A stretch of 64,000 bases of DNA, from the NCBI RefSeq assembly GCF_020905375.1, contig NZ_JAJJBU010000014.1, forward strand, positions 62,001 through 126,000, read 5' to 3'. Positions 18,130 through 26,883 of the stretch are shown here, piece after piece (position 1 is the stretch's first letter; every line of letters begins with the position of its first letter). The position numbers and the translations under genes are program-made. The DNA comes from Arthrobacter cryoconiti (GTDB lineage Bacteria; Actinomycetota; Actinomycetes; Actinomycetales; Micrococcaceae). The notes beneath the pieces are model-generated. The model made no database searches. It was given only the letters and a program-made list of their open reading frames with translations, and was not told where the DNA came from.

Positions 18130-19158
18130 TCACAGGGAGTTCAAAAACTCTCTAATAACGTTGCCAACCGGTCCACTTTGGGACTGTCGCCACGCAGTGC
18201 CAGCCCATAAGTTCAGTGATTCGCGATCCCCGGCTGCCGCGGCGCCTGCCCTTAGCGGCGCTGTTAGAAAGTGAACTTCCGGATACGCATGGGGGGCAGT
18301 TGCGGAGTGAACGCGCACAAAGTCATTAACGAGGGCCCGTGCTGGCTTGCCGGTGAAGGCGCGCGTGATCGCCGTCGTGCTGTAAAAAGGGTCTGCCAGA
18401 GCATCCTTGTGTAGCACTTTGGCTCCGCTCTCATCGGTACGCAGCAGTGCCGTGCCTAGCTGGACGGCCATAGCGCCGGCAGCCAGAACGGCCTTGGCTG
18501 TGGCGGCGTCACCAATACCGCCCGCACCAACCAGGGGAAGCTCGACGGCGCCGCGGACAGCTGCGACCAGCTCTACCACTGTGGGCGGAGCCTTGGCAGG
18601 TGCCGGCAAAAAGGCAGCAGAATGACCCCCGGCGTTGCTGTGTTGGACGACGAGCGCGTCAACGCCAACCTTTGCTGCGGCCACGGCCTCAGAGACACTT
18701 GTGACTGAGGCCAGGACTCGCGTGCCGACTCGTTTTAGCGCGCTGATGGTGGCGGTTGGGGGCAGCCCAAAAGTGAAGGAGACTACTGGGACCGGGGCCT
18801 GGAGAAGGAGTTGGATTTTTTCATTCCAATAGTCCTGCATCCGGGGGTCAGCCAAGTCCAAGTCGGTATCCGGGATGGTGGTTCCCAAACGGGCGCCCGT
18901 GCTGGAAAGCTCTTTCCGGTATAAAGCGAGGGCCGCGGCGTTTTCGGGCAAGAGCGCCTCGTTGCGGGGAACGAACAGGTTCACGCCGAATGTGGAGCCG
19001 GACTCCCGCAGCGCGGCAATGTGCTCGGCCAGCGCCTGTGCGGTCTTATAGCCGCCAGCGGCGAAAGCAAATGCCCCTGCTTGCTGGGCGGCCAGCGCAA
19101 GGGCAGTCGTGGTGGTTCCGCCCGCCATGGGAGCGGCAACGATGGGAGAAGAGAACAT
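18130..19158 (-). CDS. Nitronate monooxygenase
   Basis: A 342-residue FMN TIM-barrel enzyme of the 2-nitropropane dioxygenase family: VAAPMAGGTTTTALALAA at the start, FAFAAGG, VQHSNAGGHSAAF (the AGGH site) and VGAGGIGDAATAKAVLAAGAMAVQLGTALL for phosphate binding. It detoxifies alkyl nitronates such as propionate-3-nitronate. No Shine-Dalgarno; TAGACT (19165-19170, minus strand) lies 6 nt before the ATG. Confidence 0.88.
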   Translation of the reverse strand: MFSSPIVAAPMAGGTTTTALALAAQQAGAFAFAAGGYKTAQALAEHIAALRESGSTFGVNLFVPRNEALLPENAAALALYRKELSSTGARLGTTIPDTDLDLADPRMQDYWNEKIQLLLQAPVPVVSFTFGLPPTATISALKRVGTRVLASVTSVSEAVAAAKVGVDALVVQHSNAGGHSAAFLPAPAKAPPTVVELVAAVRGAVELPLVGAGGIGDAATAKAVLAAGAMAVQLGTALLRTDESGAKVLHKDALADPFYSTTAITRAFTGKPARALVNDFVRVHSATAPHAYPEVHFLTAPLRAGAAAAGDRESLNLWAGTAWRQSQSGPVGNVIREFLNSL

Positions 19159-19199
19159 GCCATTAGTCTAGGTGGGTGCGAAAAGATACATTACGTTCA

Positions 19200-20105
19200 G
19201 TGACCCCAACCTCACAAACCTCCTCTGGCACGGTGCTAGGTCTGGATATTGGGGGTTCCAAGACTCGCGGCATCGTGTGGGACGACGGCGCCATCATTGC
19301 TGACGCCAGCGCGGGCAGTGCCAACATTCAAAACGTCAGTGTTGAGATTGCCCGGGCCAATCTGGCCGAGCTCTTTGAACTATTGGGAAATCCGAAGACA
19401 CCCGTGGTCTTCGCGGGTGCCGGAGGAGTAGACACGCAGGACGACGCAGATGCGTTGAGCGGGCTGATAGCCCCTTTTGTTCGGGGCGCCTCAATCACGG
19501 TCGTTCACGATACCCGACTGTTGCTGGCGGCGGGCGGCACATCAACCGGGGTGGCCGTCATTGCGGGAACTGGGTCTGCCGCTTGGGGCGCCGGGCCTGA
19601 TGGCGTCGAAGCTAGAGCCGGGGGATGGGGCTACTTGCTGGGGGACGAAGGCAGTGGTTATTGGCTGGCGCGCGAGGCTGTGCGGCACTCTCTGCACCAG
19701 CTAGATCTGGGGGCGGAGCGCGACGAGCTGACTCGAGGGATCCTCGATTACTGTGGGCTGGATTCCCCACATGAACTCATTGCCCATTTTCACCAGGGAA
19801 CCACCCGGCGTTACTGGGCGGCCGCTTCGCCCGTGGTCTTTTCCGCGGCAGCGAACGGCAACACGGAAGCCTTACGTTTAGTGGATCAGGCTGGCAAAGA
19901 CCTAGCGACAATGGCCCACCAGGTGGCTGTTCAGGTTGGGGTGAGCGGACCTATCGTGCTTGGCAGTGGACTGGGCAGCAACGTCCCGGCGTTGCAGGAG
20001 GCATTCAAGAGTCACTTGGCATCCGTTGGCCTAAGAGATGTAAGGATCCTGGACCAAGACCCTATTTTCGGTGTTCCCTTCCTGGTGCAGGCCGCCGGAC
20101 GTTAG
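19200..20105 (+). CDS. BadF/BadG/BcrA/BcrD-type sugar kinase (N-acetylglucosamine kinase-like)
   Basis: A 301-residue ASKHA-fold kinase. The phosphate-1 loop LGLDIGGSKTRGIVWD, VIAGTGSAAWG and GGWGYLLGDEGSGYWLAREA are hallmarks of N-acetylglucosamine kinase-type BadF proteins. The GTG at 19200 lacks a Shine-Dalgarno but TACATT (19187-19192) is 7 nt upstream; a GTG at 19176 is an alternative. Its stop overlaps the convergent LacI gene by 4 bp. Together with LacI and GH35 beta-galactosidase it suggests phosphorylation of a sugar released from a galactoside. Confidence 0.82.
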   Translation: MTPTSQTSSGTVLGLDIGGSKTRGIVWDDGAIIADASAGSANIQNVSVEIARANLAELFELLGNPKTPVVFAGAGGVDTQDDADALSGLIAPFVRGASITVVHDTRLLLAAGGTSTGVAVIAGTGSAAWGAGPDGVEARAGGWGYLLGDEGSGYWLAREAVRHSLHQLDLGAERDELTRGILDYCGLDSPHELIAHFHQGTTRRYWAAASPVVFSAAANGNTEALRLVDQAGKDLATMAHQVAVQVGVSGPIVLGSGLGSNVPALQEAFKSHLASVGLRDVRILDQDPIFGVPFLVQAAGR

Positions 20106-21163
20106 ACGCAGTCCTGACGATGTGGTTTGGGACAGACTTTACTGGCCCAATCCGCTGGCGGTGGTGCTGTGCTGCCCCTGACAATCAAGGTAGGCGCGCT
20201 CATACTTGAAAGGTTGGTCATGCCAGGTTTATTGATGAGACCAACGAGATGCTGAACCGCCCTGCGTCCGGTTTCTTCAAAAGACTGCCGAATGGTGGTC
20301 AGCGGAGGGGTTGAATAGGCGGCTAGATCTATGTCGTCAATTCCCACCACAGACACATCTTTAGGAACGTGCAACCCTAACTCGGTGAGCGCCCGGATCA
20401 CACCAAAAGCCATCTCGTCACTTGCAACTAAAATGGCCGTTACCTTCGGATTCGTTCCTAGGATCAAGCCGTTACGGTGCCCCGAGGACGGGCTCCAGTC
20501 CCCATAGAGGACTGGCGGAAGCAGGCAACCAGCCTCGATGAGTGTCCGCCGCCAGCTTTCTTCGCGAAGGGATGCATCTGACCATTCCCGGGGCCCGGCA
20601 ATATGCCAGACAGTTTTGTGCCCAAGCTCCAGGAGATGTCTGGTGGCCAGCTCGGCTGCCTGATCCTGGTCTATCCCCACAGAACCGTTGCAAGTTCCTG
20701 CTGAACCGCCCATCGTGATGGTGGGAATTCCGGCGGTGAGCCGACGGATGGTGGAGGCTGCTTCACGGAATGGGGAAGCTAGAATAATGCCGTCTACGCC
20801 CTGAAGCAATAGGCGGGAAACCGACTCTGTCAGCCCCTTGAGACTCATAGTTGAAGTCACTGAGTTTACGGTGTAGCCGGCGTCGCGGGCGCCCAACTCA
20901 ATGCCTAGGGACAAGGATGCGCGGGAGTAGTTTTTGGTGGCCAGCGTGAGCACACCCAGCGTTTTGGACCGGCCTGTCACTAATGCGCGCGCCGTATTGT
21001 TGTGGCGGTAGCCTAATTTCTCGACGGCGGCCAGTACTTTTTCTCGGGTGGTTTCTTTGACATTGCGGTGGTCACTGAGAACTCTGGATACGGTCTGCGC
21101 TGATACTCCCGAGGCTTCGGCTACATCTCTCATGGAGGGGCGCCTGGTGAAGATGCGCTCCAT
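20102..21163 (-). CDS. LacI-family transcriptional regulator
   Basis: A 353-residue LacI repressor: helix-turn-helix and hinge (SMRDVAEASGVSAQTVSRVL, YRHNNTARALVTGRSKTLG), then a periplasmic-binding-like effector domain ending with LTTIRQSFEETGRRAVQHLV. AGGAC precedes the ATG by 7 nt. It is divergent from the GH35 gene and faces a perfect 18-bp palindrome, so it very likely represses the beta-galactosidase. Confidence 0.92.
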   Translation of the reverse strand: MERIFTRRPSMRDVAEASGVSAQTVSRVLSDHRNVKETTREKVLAAVEKLGYRHNNTARALVTGRSKTLGVLTLATKNYSRASLSLGIELGARDAGYTVNSVTSTMSLKGLTESVSRLLLQGVDGIILASPFREAASTIRRLTAGIPTITMGGSAGTCNGSVGIDQDQAAELATRHLLELGHKTVWHIAGPREWSDASLREESWRRTLIEAGCLLPPVLYGDWSPSSGHRNGLILGTNPKVTAILVASDEMAFGVIRALTELGLHVPKDVSVVGIDDIDLAAYSTPPLTTIRQSFEETGRRAVQHLVGLINKPGMTNLSSMSAPTLIVRGSTAPPPADWASKVCPKPHRQDCV

Positions 21164-21283
21164 TGTGCACGTCCTAGCGGGAAGAGGGATGGCATTGTTC
21201 GAGGCGGCCGGACAATACTTGCCGGGATAAGTCTAGGGGTTTTAAGGCACACTTTGTTTCGAAGCGCCAGTAGTGATCCAATG

Positions 21284-21301
21284 ATTGTTATCGATAACAA
21301 T
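21284..21301. promoter_or_regulatory. LacI-type operator, perfect 18-bp palindrome
   Basis: ATTGTTATCGATAACAAT is its own reverse complement, with the central CG usual for LacI/GalR-family operators. It lies 40 bp before the TTG start of the beta-galactosidase and 120 bp from the LacI start. Confidence 0.85.
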
Positions 21302-21341
21302 ATGGATTTTTTGTATTGTCCCCACGCCTTTAGGAGAAGCG

Positions 21342-23348
21342 TTGAGCAAACTTGTTGCCACGCATACTGCGGCACTGCCTGAATGTGGCCTGCCTGAATC
21401 GGCACTGCCTGTACCTGTCCTGCGTGAAGCGGCACTGCCTGAATCTGGCCTGCCTGAATCGGCACTGCCTGTACCTGTCCTGCGTGAATCGGCACTGCCT
21501 GTTCCTGGCCTGCCTGAATCGGCACTGTCGTATGCAGATCGGACACTGCGCAGGCACGACAAACCTCACCGCATCATTGCCGGTGCAATGCACTATTTCC
21601 GGATACACCCGGACCAGTGGCAGGACCGGATCGAGAGATTGGTGTCCATGGGGGTCAACACGCTTGACACATATGTGGCGTGGAATTTTCACCAACCGGC
21701 AAAGGGAATTGCACCAGACTTTGATGGACCTCGAGATCTGACTCGCTTTATCAGGCTAGCTGGCGAGGCTGGTCTGGACGTCATTGTGCGGCCAGGTCCC
21801 TACATTTGTGCGGAATGGGACAACGGTGGGTTCCCTGCCTGGGTCACTGCTGATCCTCGCATGGTGCTCCGTTCCTCAGATCCCCTTTTTATCGCCGCGG
21901 TGGAGTCTTGGTTTGATGTGCTGATCCCCGTCTTAGCGCCACTGCAGTGGATCCATGGCGGGCCCATTGTTGCGCTACAGGTGGAAAACGAATACGGCAG
22001 TTACGGTGACGACGCCCGATACCTGCGCTGGAACCGTAAAGCTTTACTGGACCGCGGCATAACGGAGATGCTCTTTACCGCTGATGGCGGTACAGATTAC
22101 TTTTTGGACGGGGGTTCGCTTCCAGAGGTATGGGCCGCGGCAACGTTAGGCTCCCGAGGCGAAGAAGCAGACGCGACTTGGAAGCGACGTCGACCCGGCG
22201 AACCCTTCTTCACGGTGGAATTTTGGAATGGCTGGTTTGATCACTGGGGCGAAGACCACCACACACGGGATGCCCAGGATGCTAGCGCCGAGGTTAAGAA
22301 AATCCTGGACCTGTCAGGGTCGGTGTGCCTGTATATGGCCCATGGTGGCACCAACTTCGGTCTCACGGCCGGCGCCAACCACGATGGCGTTATTCAACCC
22401 ACGGTAACTAGCTACGACTCCGATGCGCCGATCGGCGAAGATGGCAGCCTGGGCGAAAAATACCACGCGATGCGTGAGATCTTCTTCCAAGCGCAGGGCA
22501 GGGATTTGACGCCTGTGCCGGACCATTTACAAGAGCAGGTACCGGTCCTGGACGAACAGTGTTTTGAGATGGCTCAAGGAGTCTCCCTGCTGGATTTTGT
22601 CCGAGCCGGGGAAGCAGTTGTGAGTGTGAAACCACTGAGCTTTGAAGAGTTAGGACTGGACCGCGGGCTGGTGCACTATCAGGCGTCCGCTGTACTGCCA
22701 CGGGGTGGGGGATTTCTCAAGATTGGGGGCCTGCACGACCGGGCATATGTGTGGATCGGTGGGCGCTACGTGGGAGTGCTTCATGATGGCAATGCCCGTG
22801 ACGGAATAGCAGTGCCAGGGGATGGCAATCTCGAGACGTTGGAAATTCTGGTGGAAAATCAGGGTCGTATCAACTACGGACCATTTTTGGGCCAGGGCAA
22901 GGGCATCCTTGAAGGTGTCTTTGTCAACCAGCGACTAGTTTTTCACTGGGAACAGCGTGTAGTGAACTTGGAGAGGCCACTTACACAATTGCTCGCTGCG
23001 ACAGGCAATTGCGGTTTTGGCGATGTTGGTTCACACGCTGGCGGTCCGGGCCAAAGCGCTGCGGTTCCGGGCTTCTTTCATGGCCAGTTTCACGTATCTA
23101 CGCCAGCCGATACTCATCTTGCTCTGCCCGGTTTCGGCAAGGGTGTTGTGTGGATCAACGGGTTCTTACTTGGCCGATTCTGGGACATTGGGCCCCAGGT
23201 TACGCTCTACATCCCAAGCCCTCTTCTGGTGGTGGGAACGAACATCGTTACCGTTTTGGACTACGAAGGCGGCGGAACTTATGGACAACTCCGCAATAAG
23301 CCTGATTTAGGCATTGTTGGCGTGAGCCACGTGGAGGATTTGTCCTGA
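21342..23348 (+). CDS. GH35 beta-galactosidase
   Basis: A 668-residue family-35 glycoside hydrolase. The catalytic domain starts near residue 66 (DKPHRIIAGAMHYFRIHPDQW) with DTYVAWNFHQP, RPGPYICAEWDNGG, the acid/base glutamate in QVENEYGSYGDD and the nucleophile in FTVEFWNGWFDHWG; a beta-sandwich C-terminus ends with GVVWINGFLLGRFW. It releases terminal beta-galactose. The TTG at 21342 has AGGAGAA (21332-21338). The first ~60 residues are repeats of ALPESGLPESALPVPVLRES type, not part of the family and with no signal peptide. Intracellular action is likely. Confidence 0.9.
   Translation: MSKLVATHTAALPECGLPESALPVPVLREAALPESGLPESALPVPVLRESALPVPGLPESALSYADRTLRRHDKPHRIIAGAMHYFRIHPDQWQDRIERLVSMGVNTLDTYVAWNFHQPAKGIAPDFDGPRDLTRFIRLAGEAGLDVIVRPGPYICAEWDNGGFPAWVTADPRMVLRSSDPLFIAAVESWFDVLIPVLAPLQWIHGGPIVALQVENEYGSYGDDARYLRWNRKALLDRGITEMLFTADGGTDYFLDGGSLPEVWAAATLGSRGEEADATWKRRRPGEPFFTVEFWNGWFDHWGEDHHTRDAQDASAEVKKILDLSGSVCLYMAHGGTNFGLTAGANHDGVIQPTVTSYDSDAPIGEDGSLGEKYHAMREIFFQAQGRDLTPVPDHLQEQVPVLDEQCFEMAQGVSLLDFVRAGEAVVSVKPLSFEELGLDRGLVHYQASAVLPRGGGFLKIGGLHDRAYVWIGGRYVGVLHDGNARDGIAVPGDGNLETLEILVENQGRINYGPFLGQGKGILEGVFVNQRLVFHWEQRVVNLERPLTQLLAATGNCGFGDVGSHAGGPGQSAAVPGFFHGQFHVSTPADTHLALPGFGKGVVWINGFLLGRFWDIGPQVTLYIPSPLLVVGTNIVTVLDYEGGGTYGQLRNKPDLGIVGVSHVEDLS
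21371..21530. repeat. 60-bp tandem repeat (2.6 copies) inside the GH35 gene
   Basis: Two 60-bp copies (21371-21430 and 21431-21490) differ at two bases; a third is partial and diverged (21491-21530). Each 60-bp unit is itself four related 15-mers of the form CGGCACTGCCTGAAT. The frame is kept, encoding 20-residue repeats at the N-terminus. Confidence 0.9.
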
Positions 23349-23524
23349 CCTCAGTTCCTGTGGGTCATCTCGTTAGGTCAATTACCGAGGGCAGACCTCA
23401 CCAGTAAGGCTTGGTTCCCTTTCTGGAGATTCGAGTCGGGGCGGGCCGGTAAACTTGCTCCGATGGCCTGCTCATTTCCGTTGGGCTGCCGCAGTGAAGA
23501 CAGGCCAGCCGTTACGAGGAGACC

Positions 23525-24493
23525 ATGCGCTTGCACCGAAGAGTTCTCACCTTAGGGATTGCTGTCTTACTTGTAAGCGGTACCTCAGCTTGTAGCCCCG
23601 AGCCAATTGTGGTCATCCCCAGTGTGAGCGAATCTGCTGGTGTAGTTCCGTTGGTGGTCGGCACACCGACTGTTCCCGATGGCGGGAGTGCCTTGGAGGG
23701 TTCCTTGCTGGCCAATGTTTACGCTGCGGCCTTGAACGCGGCCGGCGTAAAGGCCGTCGTAAGCCCCGTGGATGCTAACGATCCGACGTCACTGAGCAAG
23801 CTGGAGCAAGGTGGTGTGGATGTTCTCCCGGGATATTCGAGTTTGCTTCTTCATGCGGCTGTACCAAGTGGTCCGCCGGACACGGTTGATGCCACCAGCG
23901 CTTCTGGGGTGTTGTCCGCGTTGAAGAAAGCTTTGCCTGCATCTGTTTCGATGCTGGATGCGGCCAGTGCCCAAGACAACGATGGTCTAGCAGTAACCGC
24001 TGTGACGGCGGAAAAGTATCAACTCAAAACGATCGAAGACTTGGCGAAGGTCTGCGAAAAGTTGGTGTTTGGTGGCTCCTCAGCATTTCGTGTCAGTGCT
24101 TATGGAGTACCGGCGCTGGGTTCTAGCTATAACTGTGTACCCAAGGGCTATGAGGAATTGGGTACAAGCAAAAATGAGTTGCTATTGGCGTTGATCCGCG
24201 ATGACGTCCAGGTGGCGGATATCCATAGTTCCTCACCGGAGATCTCAAACAACGCCTTGGTAGTCCTCAATGACACCAAGGCAATATTCCCGGTCCAAAG
24301 TGTGGTCCCGTTGGTGTATTCCAAGAAGGTCCCGGCCGACGTCGAAGGGGTCCTGAACAAGGTGAGCGCCGCTCTGGATAATGACGGGCTCATCAACCTC
24401 AACAGGTTGGCAGCGGGTAATAACTACAGCACCCTGGCTGAAGCAGCGAATGCCTGGCTGGTCCAGAAGGGGCTGCTCAAAGCCAATTCTTAG
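23525..24493 (+). CDS. Osmoprotectant/glycine-betaine-type substrate-binding lipoprotein (OpuAC-like)
   Basis: A 322-residue lipoprotein: signal peptide with lipobox GTSAC (Cys23), then an OpuAC-type domain (VVGTPTVPDGGSALEGSLLANVYAAALNAAGV; GGVDVLPGYSSLLL; LALIRDDVQVADIHSSSPEI). GAGGAGA precedes the ATG. Such proteins deliver glycine betaine, choline or related solutes to an ABC permease; no permease or ATPase gene is next to it, so it is an orphan here. Confidence 0.82.
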   Translation: MRLHRRVLTLGIAVLLVSGTSACSPEPIVVIPSVSESAGVVPLVVGTPTVPDGGSALEGSLLANVYAAALNAAGVKAVVSPVDANDPTSLSKLEQGGVDVLPGYSSLLLHAAVPSGPPDTVDATSASGVLSALKKALPASVSMLDAASAQDNDGLAVTAVTAEKYQLKTIEDLAKVCEKLVFGGSSAFRVSAYGVPALGSSYNCVPKGYEELGTSKNELLLALIRDDVQVADIHSSSPEISNNALVVLNDTKAIFPVQSVVPLVYSKKVPADVEGVLNKVSAALDNDGLINLNRLAAGNNYSTLAEAANAWLVQKGLLKANS

Positions 24494-24559
24494 CCATTGG
24501 TCCGCAATCAAGACGCGTTAAGCCTGCGCGGGTGTTGAAGGTTGTGCCATATTTGGTAA

Positions 24560-25777
24560 ATGGCAGAATTCAAGCAGTCCACCAAGCTCCACAACGTCCT
24601 CTACGACATCCGCGGCCCGCTGTTGCAGCGAGCCCAGCAGATGGAGGCCGAGGGCAGCCGGATACTGAAGCTGAATATCGGAAATCCGGCATCGTTCGGC
24701 TTTGAAGCGCCAGACGCCATTTTGGTGGATATGATTCGTCACCTGCCGCACGCCCAGGGGTACACCGACTCGCGAGGTATCTTCTCGGCGAGGACCGCCG
24801 TCGTGCAGTATTACCAGACGCGCAACATTCACAACATCAATGTTGACGACGTTTACCTTGGCAACGGTGTCAGTGAACTCATTACGCTTTCGCTCATGGC
24901 GTTGCTGAATACTGGCGATGAAATCCTCGTCCCAACACCGGATTATCCGCTGTGGACAGCATCCGTGAGTCTGGCTGGCGGGCGCCCCATCCATTACATT
25001 TGCGACGAGGACAACAACTGGTGGCCCGACTTAGAAGACATGGAAGCGAAGATCACCCCCAAGACTAAAGGCCTGGTGATTATCAATCCCAACAACCCCA
25101 CGGGTGCAGTCTATCCGCGGCATATTGTCCAGGGGATGGTGGATCTGGCGCGTAAGTATGGACTTGTGGTCTTCTCCGACGAGATCTACGAGAAGATCCT
25201 TTACGACGATGCCGAGCACATCAATACGGCCACCATCACGGGGGAGGACGTGTTGTGTATGACTTTCAGCGGCCTGTCCAAGGCGTACCGGATCTGCGGC
25301 TACCGCTCGGGTTGGCTGGCGATTTCCGGTCCTAAAGTCCAGGCCGCAAATTATCTTGAAGGAATTAACCTTTTGGCCAGTATGCGTTTGTGCGCGAATG
25401 CGCCAGGTCAGCATGCCATCCAGACCGCGCTGGGTGGCCACCAGAGCATTGAGGACTTGATTCTGCCCGGGGGACGGTTGCGGGAGCAGCGCGATCTGGC
25501 CTACAGGATGCTCAATGATATTCCTGGGGTGTCCACTAATCAGGCTCATGGAGCGTTATATCTGTTCCCGAAACTGGACCCTGAGATGTACCCCATCAAA
25601 AGTGATGAAAAATTTGCTTTGGACCTCTTGGAACAACAAAAAATTCTCATCTCCCACGGCACCGCTTTCAACTGGATCCGCCCCGACCATTTCCGCCTAG
25701 TCACCTTGCCCAACGTCAAGGACCTGGAAGAAGCGATCGGCCGGATCGCCGAATTCTTGAGCACGTACAAACCCTAA
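24560..25777 (+). CDS. alaA: Alanine aminotransferase AlaA-type
   Basis: A 405-residue class-I PLP aminotransferase. LNIGNPASFGFEAPD, the YTDSRGIFSAR block, IINPNNPTGAVYP, FSDEIYEKILYD and the PLP lysine in FSGLSKAYRICGYRSGW match AlaA, which makes alanine from pyruvate and glutamate. No Shine-Dalgarno; CATATT lies 6 nt before the ATG. The 13-bp gap to the PPK2 gene suggests cotranscription. Confidence 0.88.
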   Translation: MAEFKQSTKLHNVLYDIRGPLLQRAQQMEAEGSRILKLNIGNPASFGFEAPDAILVDMIRHLPHAQGYTDSRGIFSARTAVVQYYQTRNIHNINVDDVYLGNGVSELITLSLMALLNTGDEILVPTPDYPLWTASVSLAGGRPIHYICDEDNNWWPDLEDMEAKITPKTKGLVIINPNNPTGAVYPRHIVQGMVDLARKYGLVVFSDEIYEKILYDDAEHINTATITGEDVLCMTFSGLSKAYRICGYRSGWLAISGPKVQAANYLEGINLLASMRLCANAPGQHAIQTALGGHQSIEDLILPGGRLREQRDLAYRMLNDIPGVSTNQAHGALYLFPKLDPEMYPIKSDEKFALDLLEQQKILISHGTAFNWIRPDHFRLVTLPNVKDLEEAIGRIAEFLSTYKP

Positions 25778-25790
25778 GGAAAGGCTCATC

Positions 25791-26645
25791 GTGTCACTGC
25801 CTCTTGGTTTCACAGCGTCTCCCGCAGATCTGCTGCGGACAACTCCCGGATTCTCCCTATCGGAAGTGGCGACTAATGCTGCGCCCGGGTTTTCGGGAAA
25901 GAAGCACGACGGCGCGGCCGCCCTGGCCGTGCGAGCCCCCATTCTGGCTCAACTACAGGAGCAGTTATTTGCTGAGAGCCGTTTCAGTGGAAAACGCTCG
26001 ATTCTTCTGGTTTTGCAGGCTATGGATACTGCTGGCAAGGGTGGGATCGTAGGTCATGTGGTGGGTTCGGTTGACCCGCAAGGGGTGCAGTTGAAGGCTT
26101 TCAAGGCGCCCACCGACGAGGAAAAAGCTCACGACTTCCTTTGGCGTATTCGTCCCGCAGTTCCGTCTCCGGGAATGTTCGGGGTCTTTGACCGTTCCCA
26201 CTACGAGGACGTACTCATTCACCGAGTCCATGGCTGGGCAGACGCTGATGAGCTGGAGCGGCGTTATACCGCCATCAACGACTTTGAAACCGAACTGGCC
26301 GCAGCTGGTACCACTGTAGTAAAGGTCATGCTGAATGTGAGCCCGGACGAACAACTTGAGCGGCTCACTGCAAGGCTGCACGACCCCACTAAATACTGGA
26401 AGTACAGTCCCACGGACTTGGACGAGCGCGGATATTGGTCAGACTACATGGACGCGTACCAAAAGATGTTTGAGAAAACGAGCACGCCCACCGCTCCTTG
26501 GTACGTGGTGCCAGCAGATAAGAAGTGGTATGCCCGCTTGGCTGTGCAGGAGATCTTGATCGAGACTCTTGCCGGGATGAACTTGCAATGGCCTGCTGCC
26601 CACTTTGACGTAGGGCATGAACGGGCTCGCCTGAAGGATGCATAG
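25791..26645 (+). CDS. Polyphosphate kinase 2 family protein
   Basis: A 284-residue PPK2 protein. It carries the Walker A AMDTAGKGG, the GVFDRSHYEDVLIHRVHG block, lid-region basic residues (LHDPTKYWKYSPTDLDERGYW) and WYVVPADKKWYARLAV. PPK2 enzymes transfer phosphate between polyphosphate and nucleotides; the single domain and length fit the AMP/ADP-phosphorylating classes, but class cannot be fixed here. The GTG start at 25791 follows GGAAAGG. Confidence 0.88.
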   Translation: MSLPLGFTASPADLLRTTPGFSLSEVATNAAPGFSGKKHDGAAALAVRAPILAQLQEQLFAESRFSGKRSILLVLQAMDTAGKGGIVGHVVGSVDPQGVQLKAFKAPTDEEKAHDFLWRIRPAVPSPGMFGVFDRSHYEDVLIHRVHGWADADELERRYTAINDFETELAAAGTTVVKVMLNVSPDEQLERLTARLHDPTKYWKYSPTDLDERGYWSDYMDAYQKMFEKTSTPTAPWYVVPADKKWYARLAVQEILIETLAGMNLQWPAAHFDVGHERARLKDA

Positions 26646-26742
26646 ACCCAAGCAGGAAAGGCCAAGCAGCATAAACCCAAGCAGAGCCGGATTTATCGCG
26701 GGTCCTCTGACGTTGAGGCGTTAAGGAGCTAACGCTGTTTAG

Positions 26743-26860
26743 GGTTCAGCAATGTTCAGCAGTGTTCAGCAGTGTTCAGGGCTGGTCAGTGCCTAGCGTA
26801 GTTAAGTGCCTAACGCAGTTCAGTGCCTAACGCAGTTAAGTGCCTAGCGCAGTTAAGTGC
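26743..26860. repeat. Two adjacent tandem arrays (10-11 bp and 17 bp units)
   Basis: 26743-26782 holds four GTTCAGCA(A/G)T-type units. 26788-26855 holds four 17-bp units of consensus AGTGCCTARCGYAGTTM, each differing at one to three bases, and a broken fifth. They fill the gap between the PPK2 stop and the HNH gene 3' end. No open frame, hairpin terminator or spacer structure was found. Confidence 0.85.
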
Positions 26861-26883
26861 GGTGGGAACCAGTGAGACTGGCG

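Noticed and set aside
26788-26855. 17-bp direct repeats as a CRISPR array
   Set aside because: Units abut with no spacers, are degenerate, and no cas gene is near.
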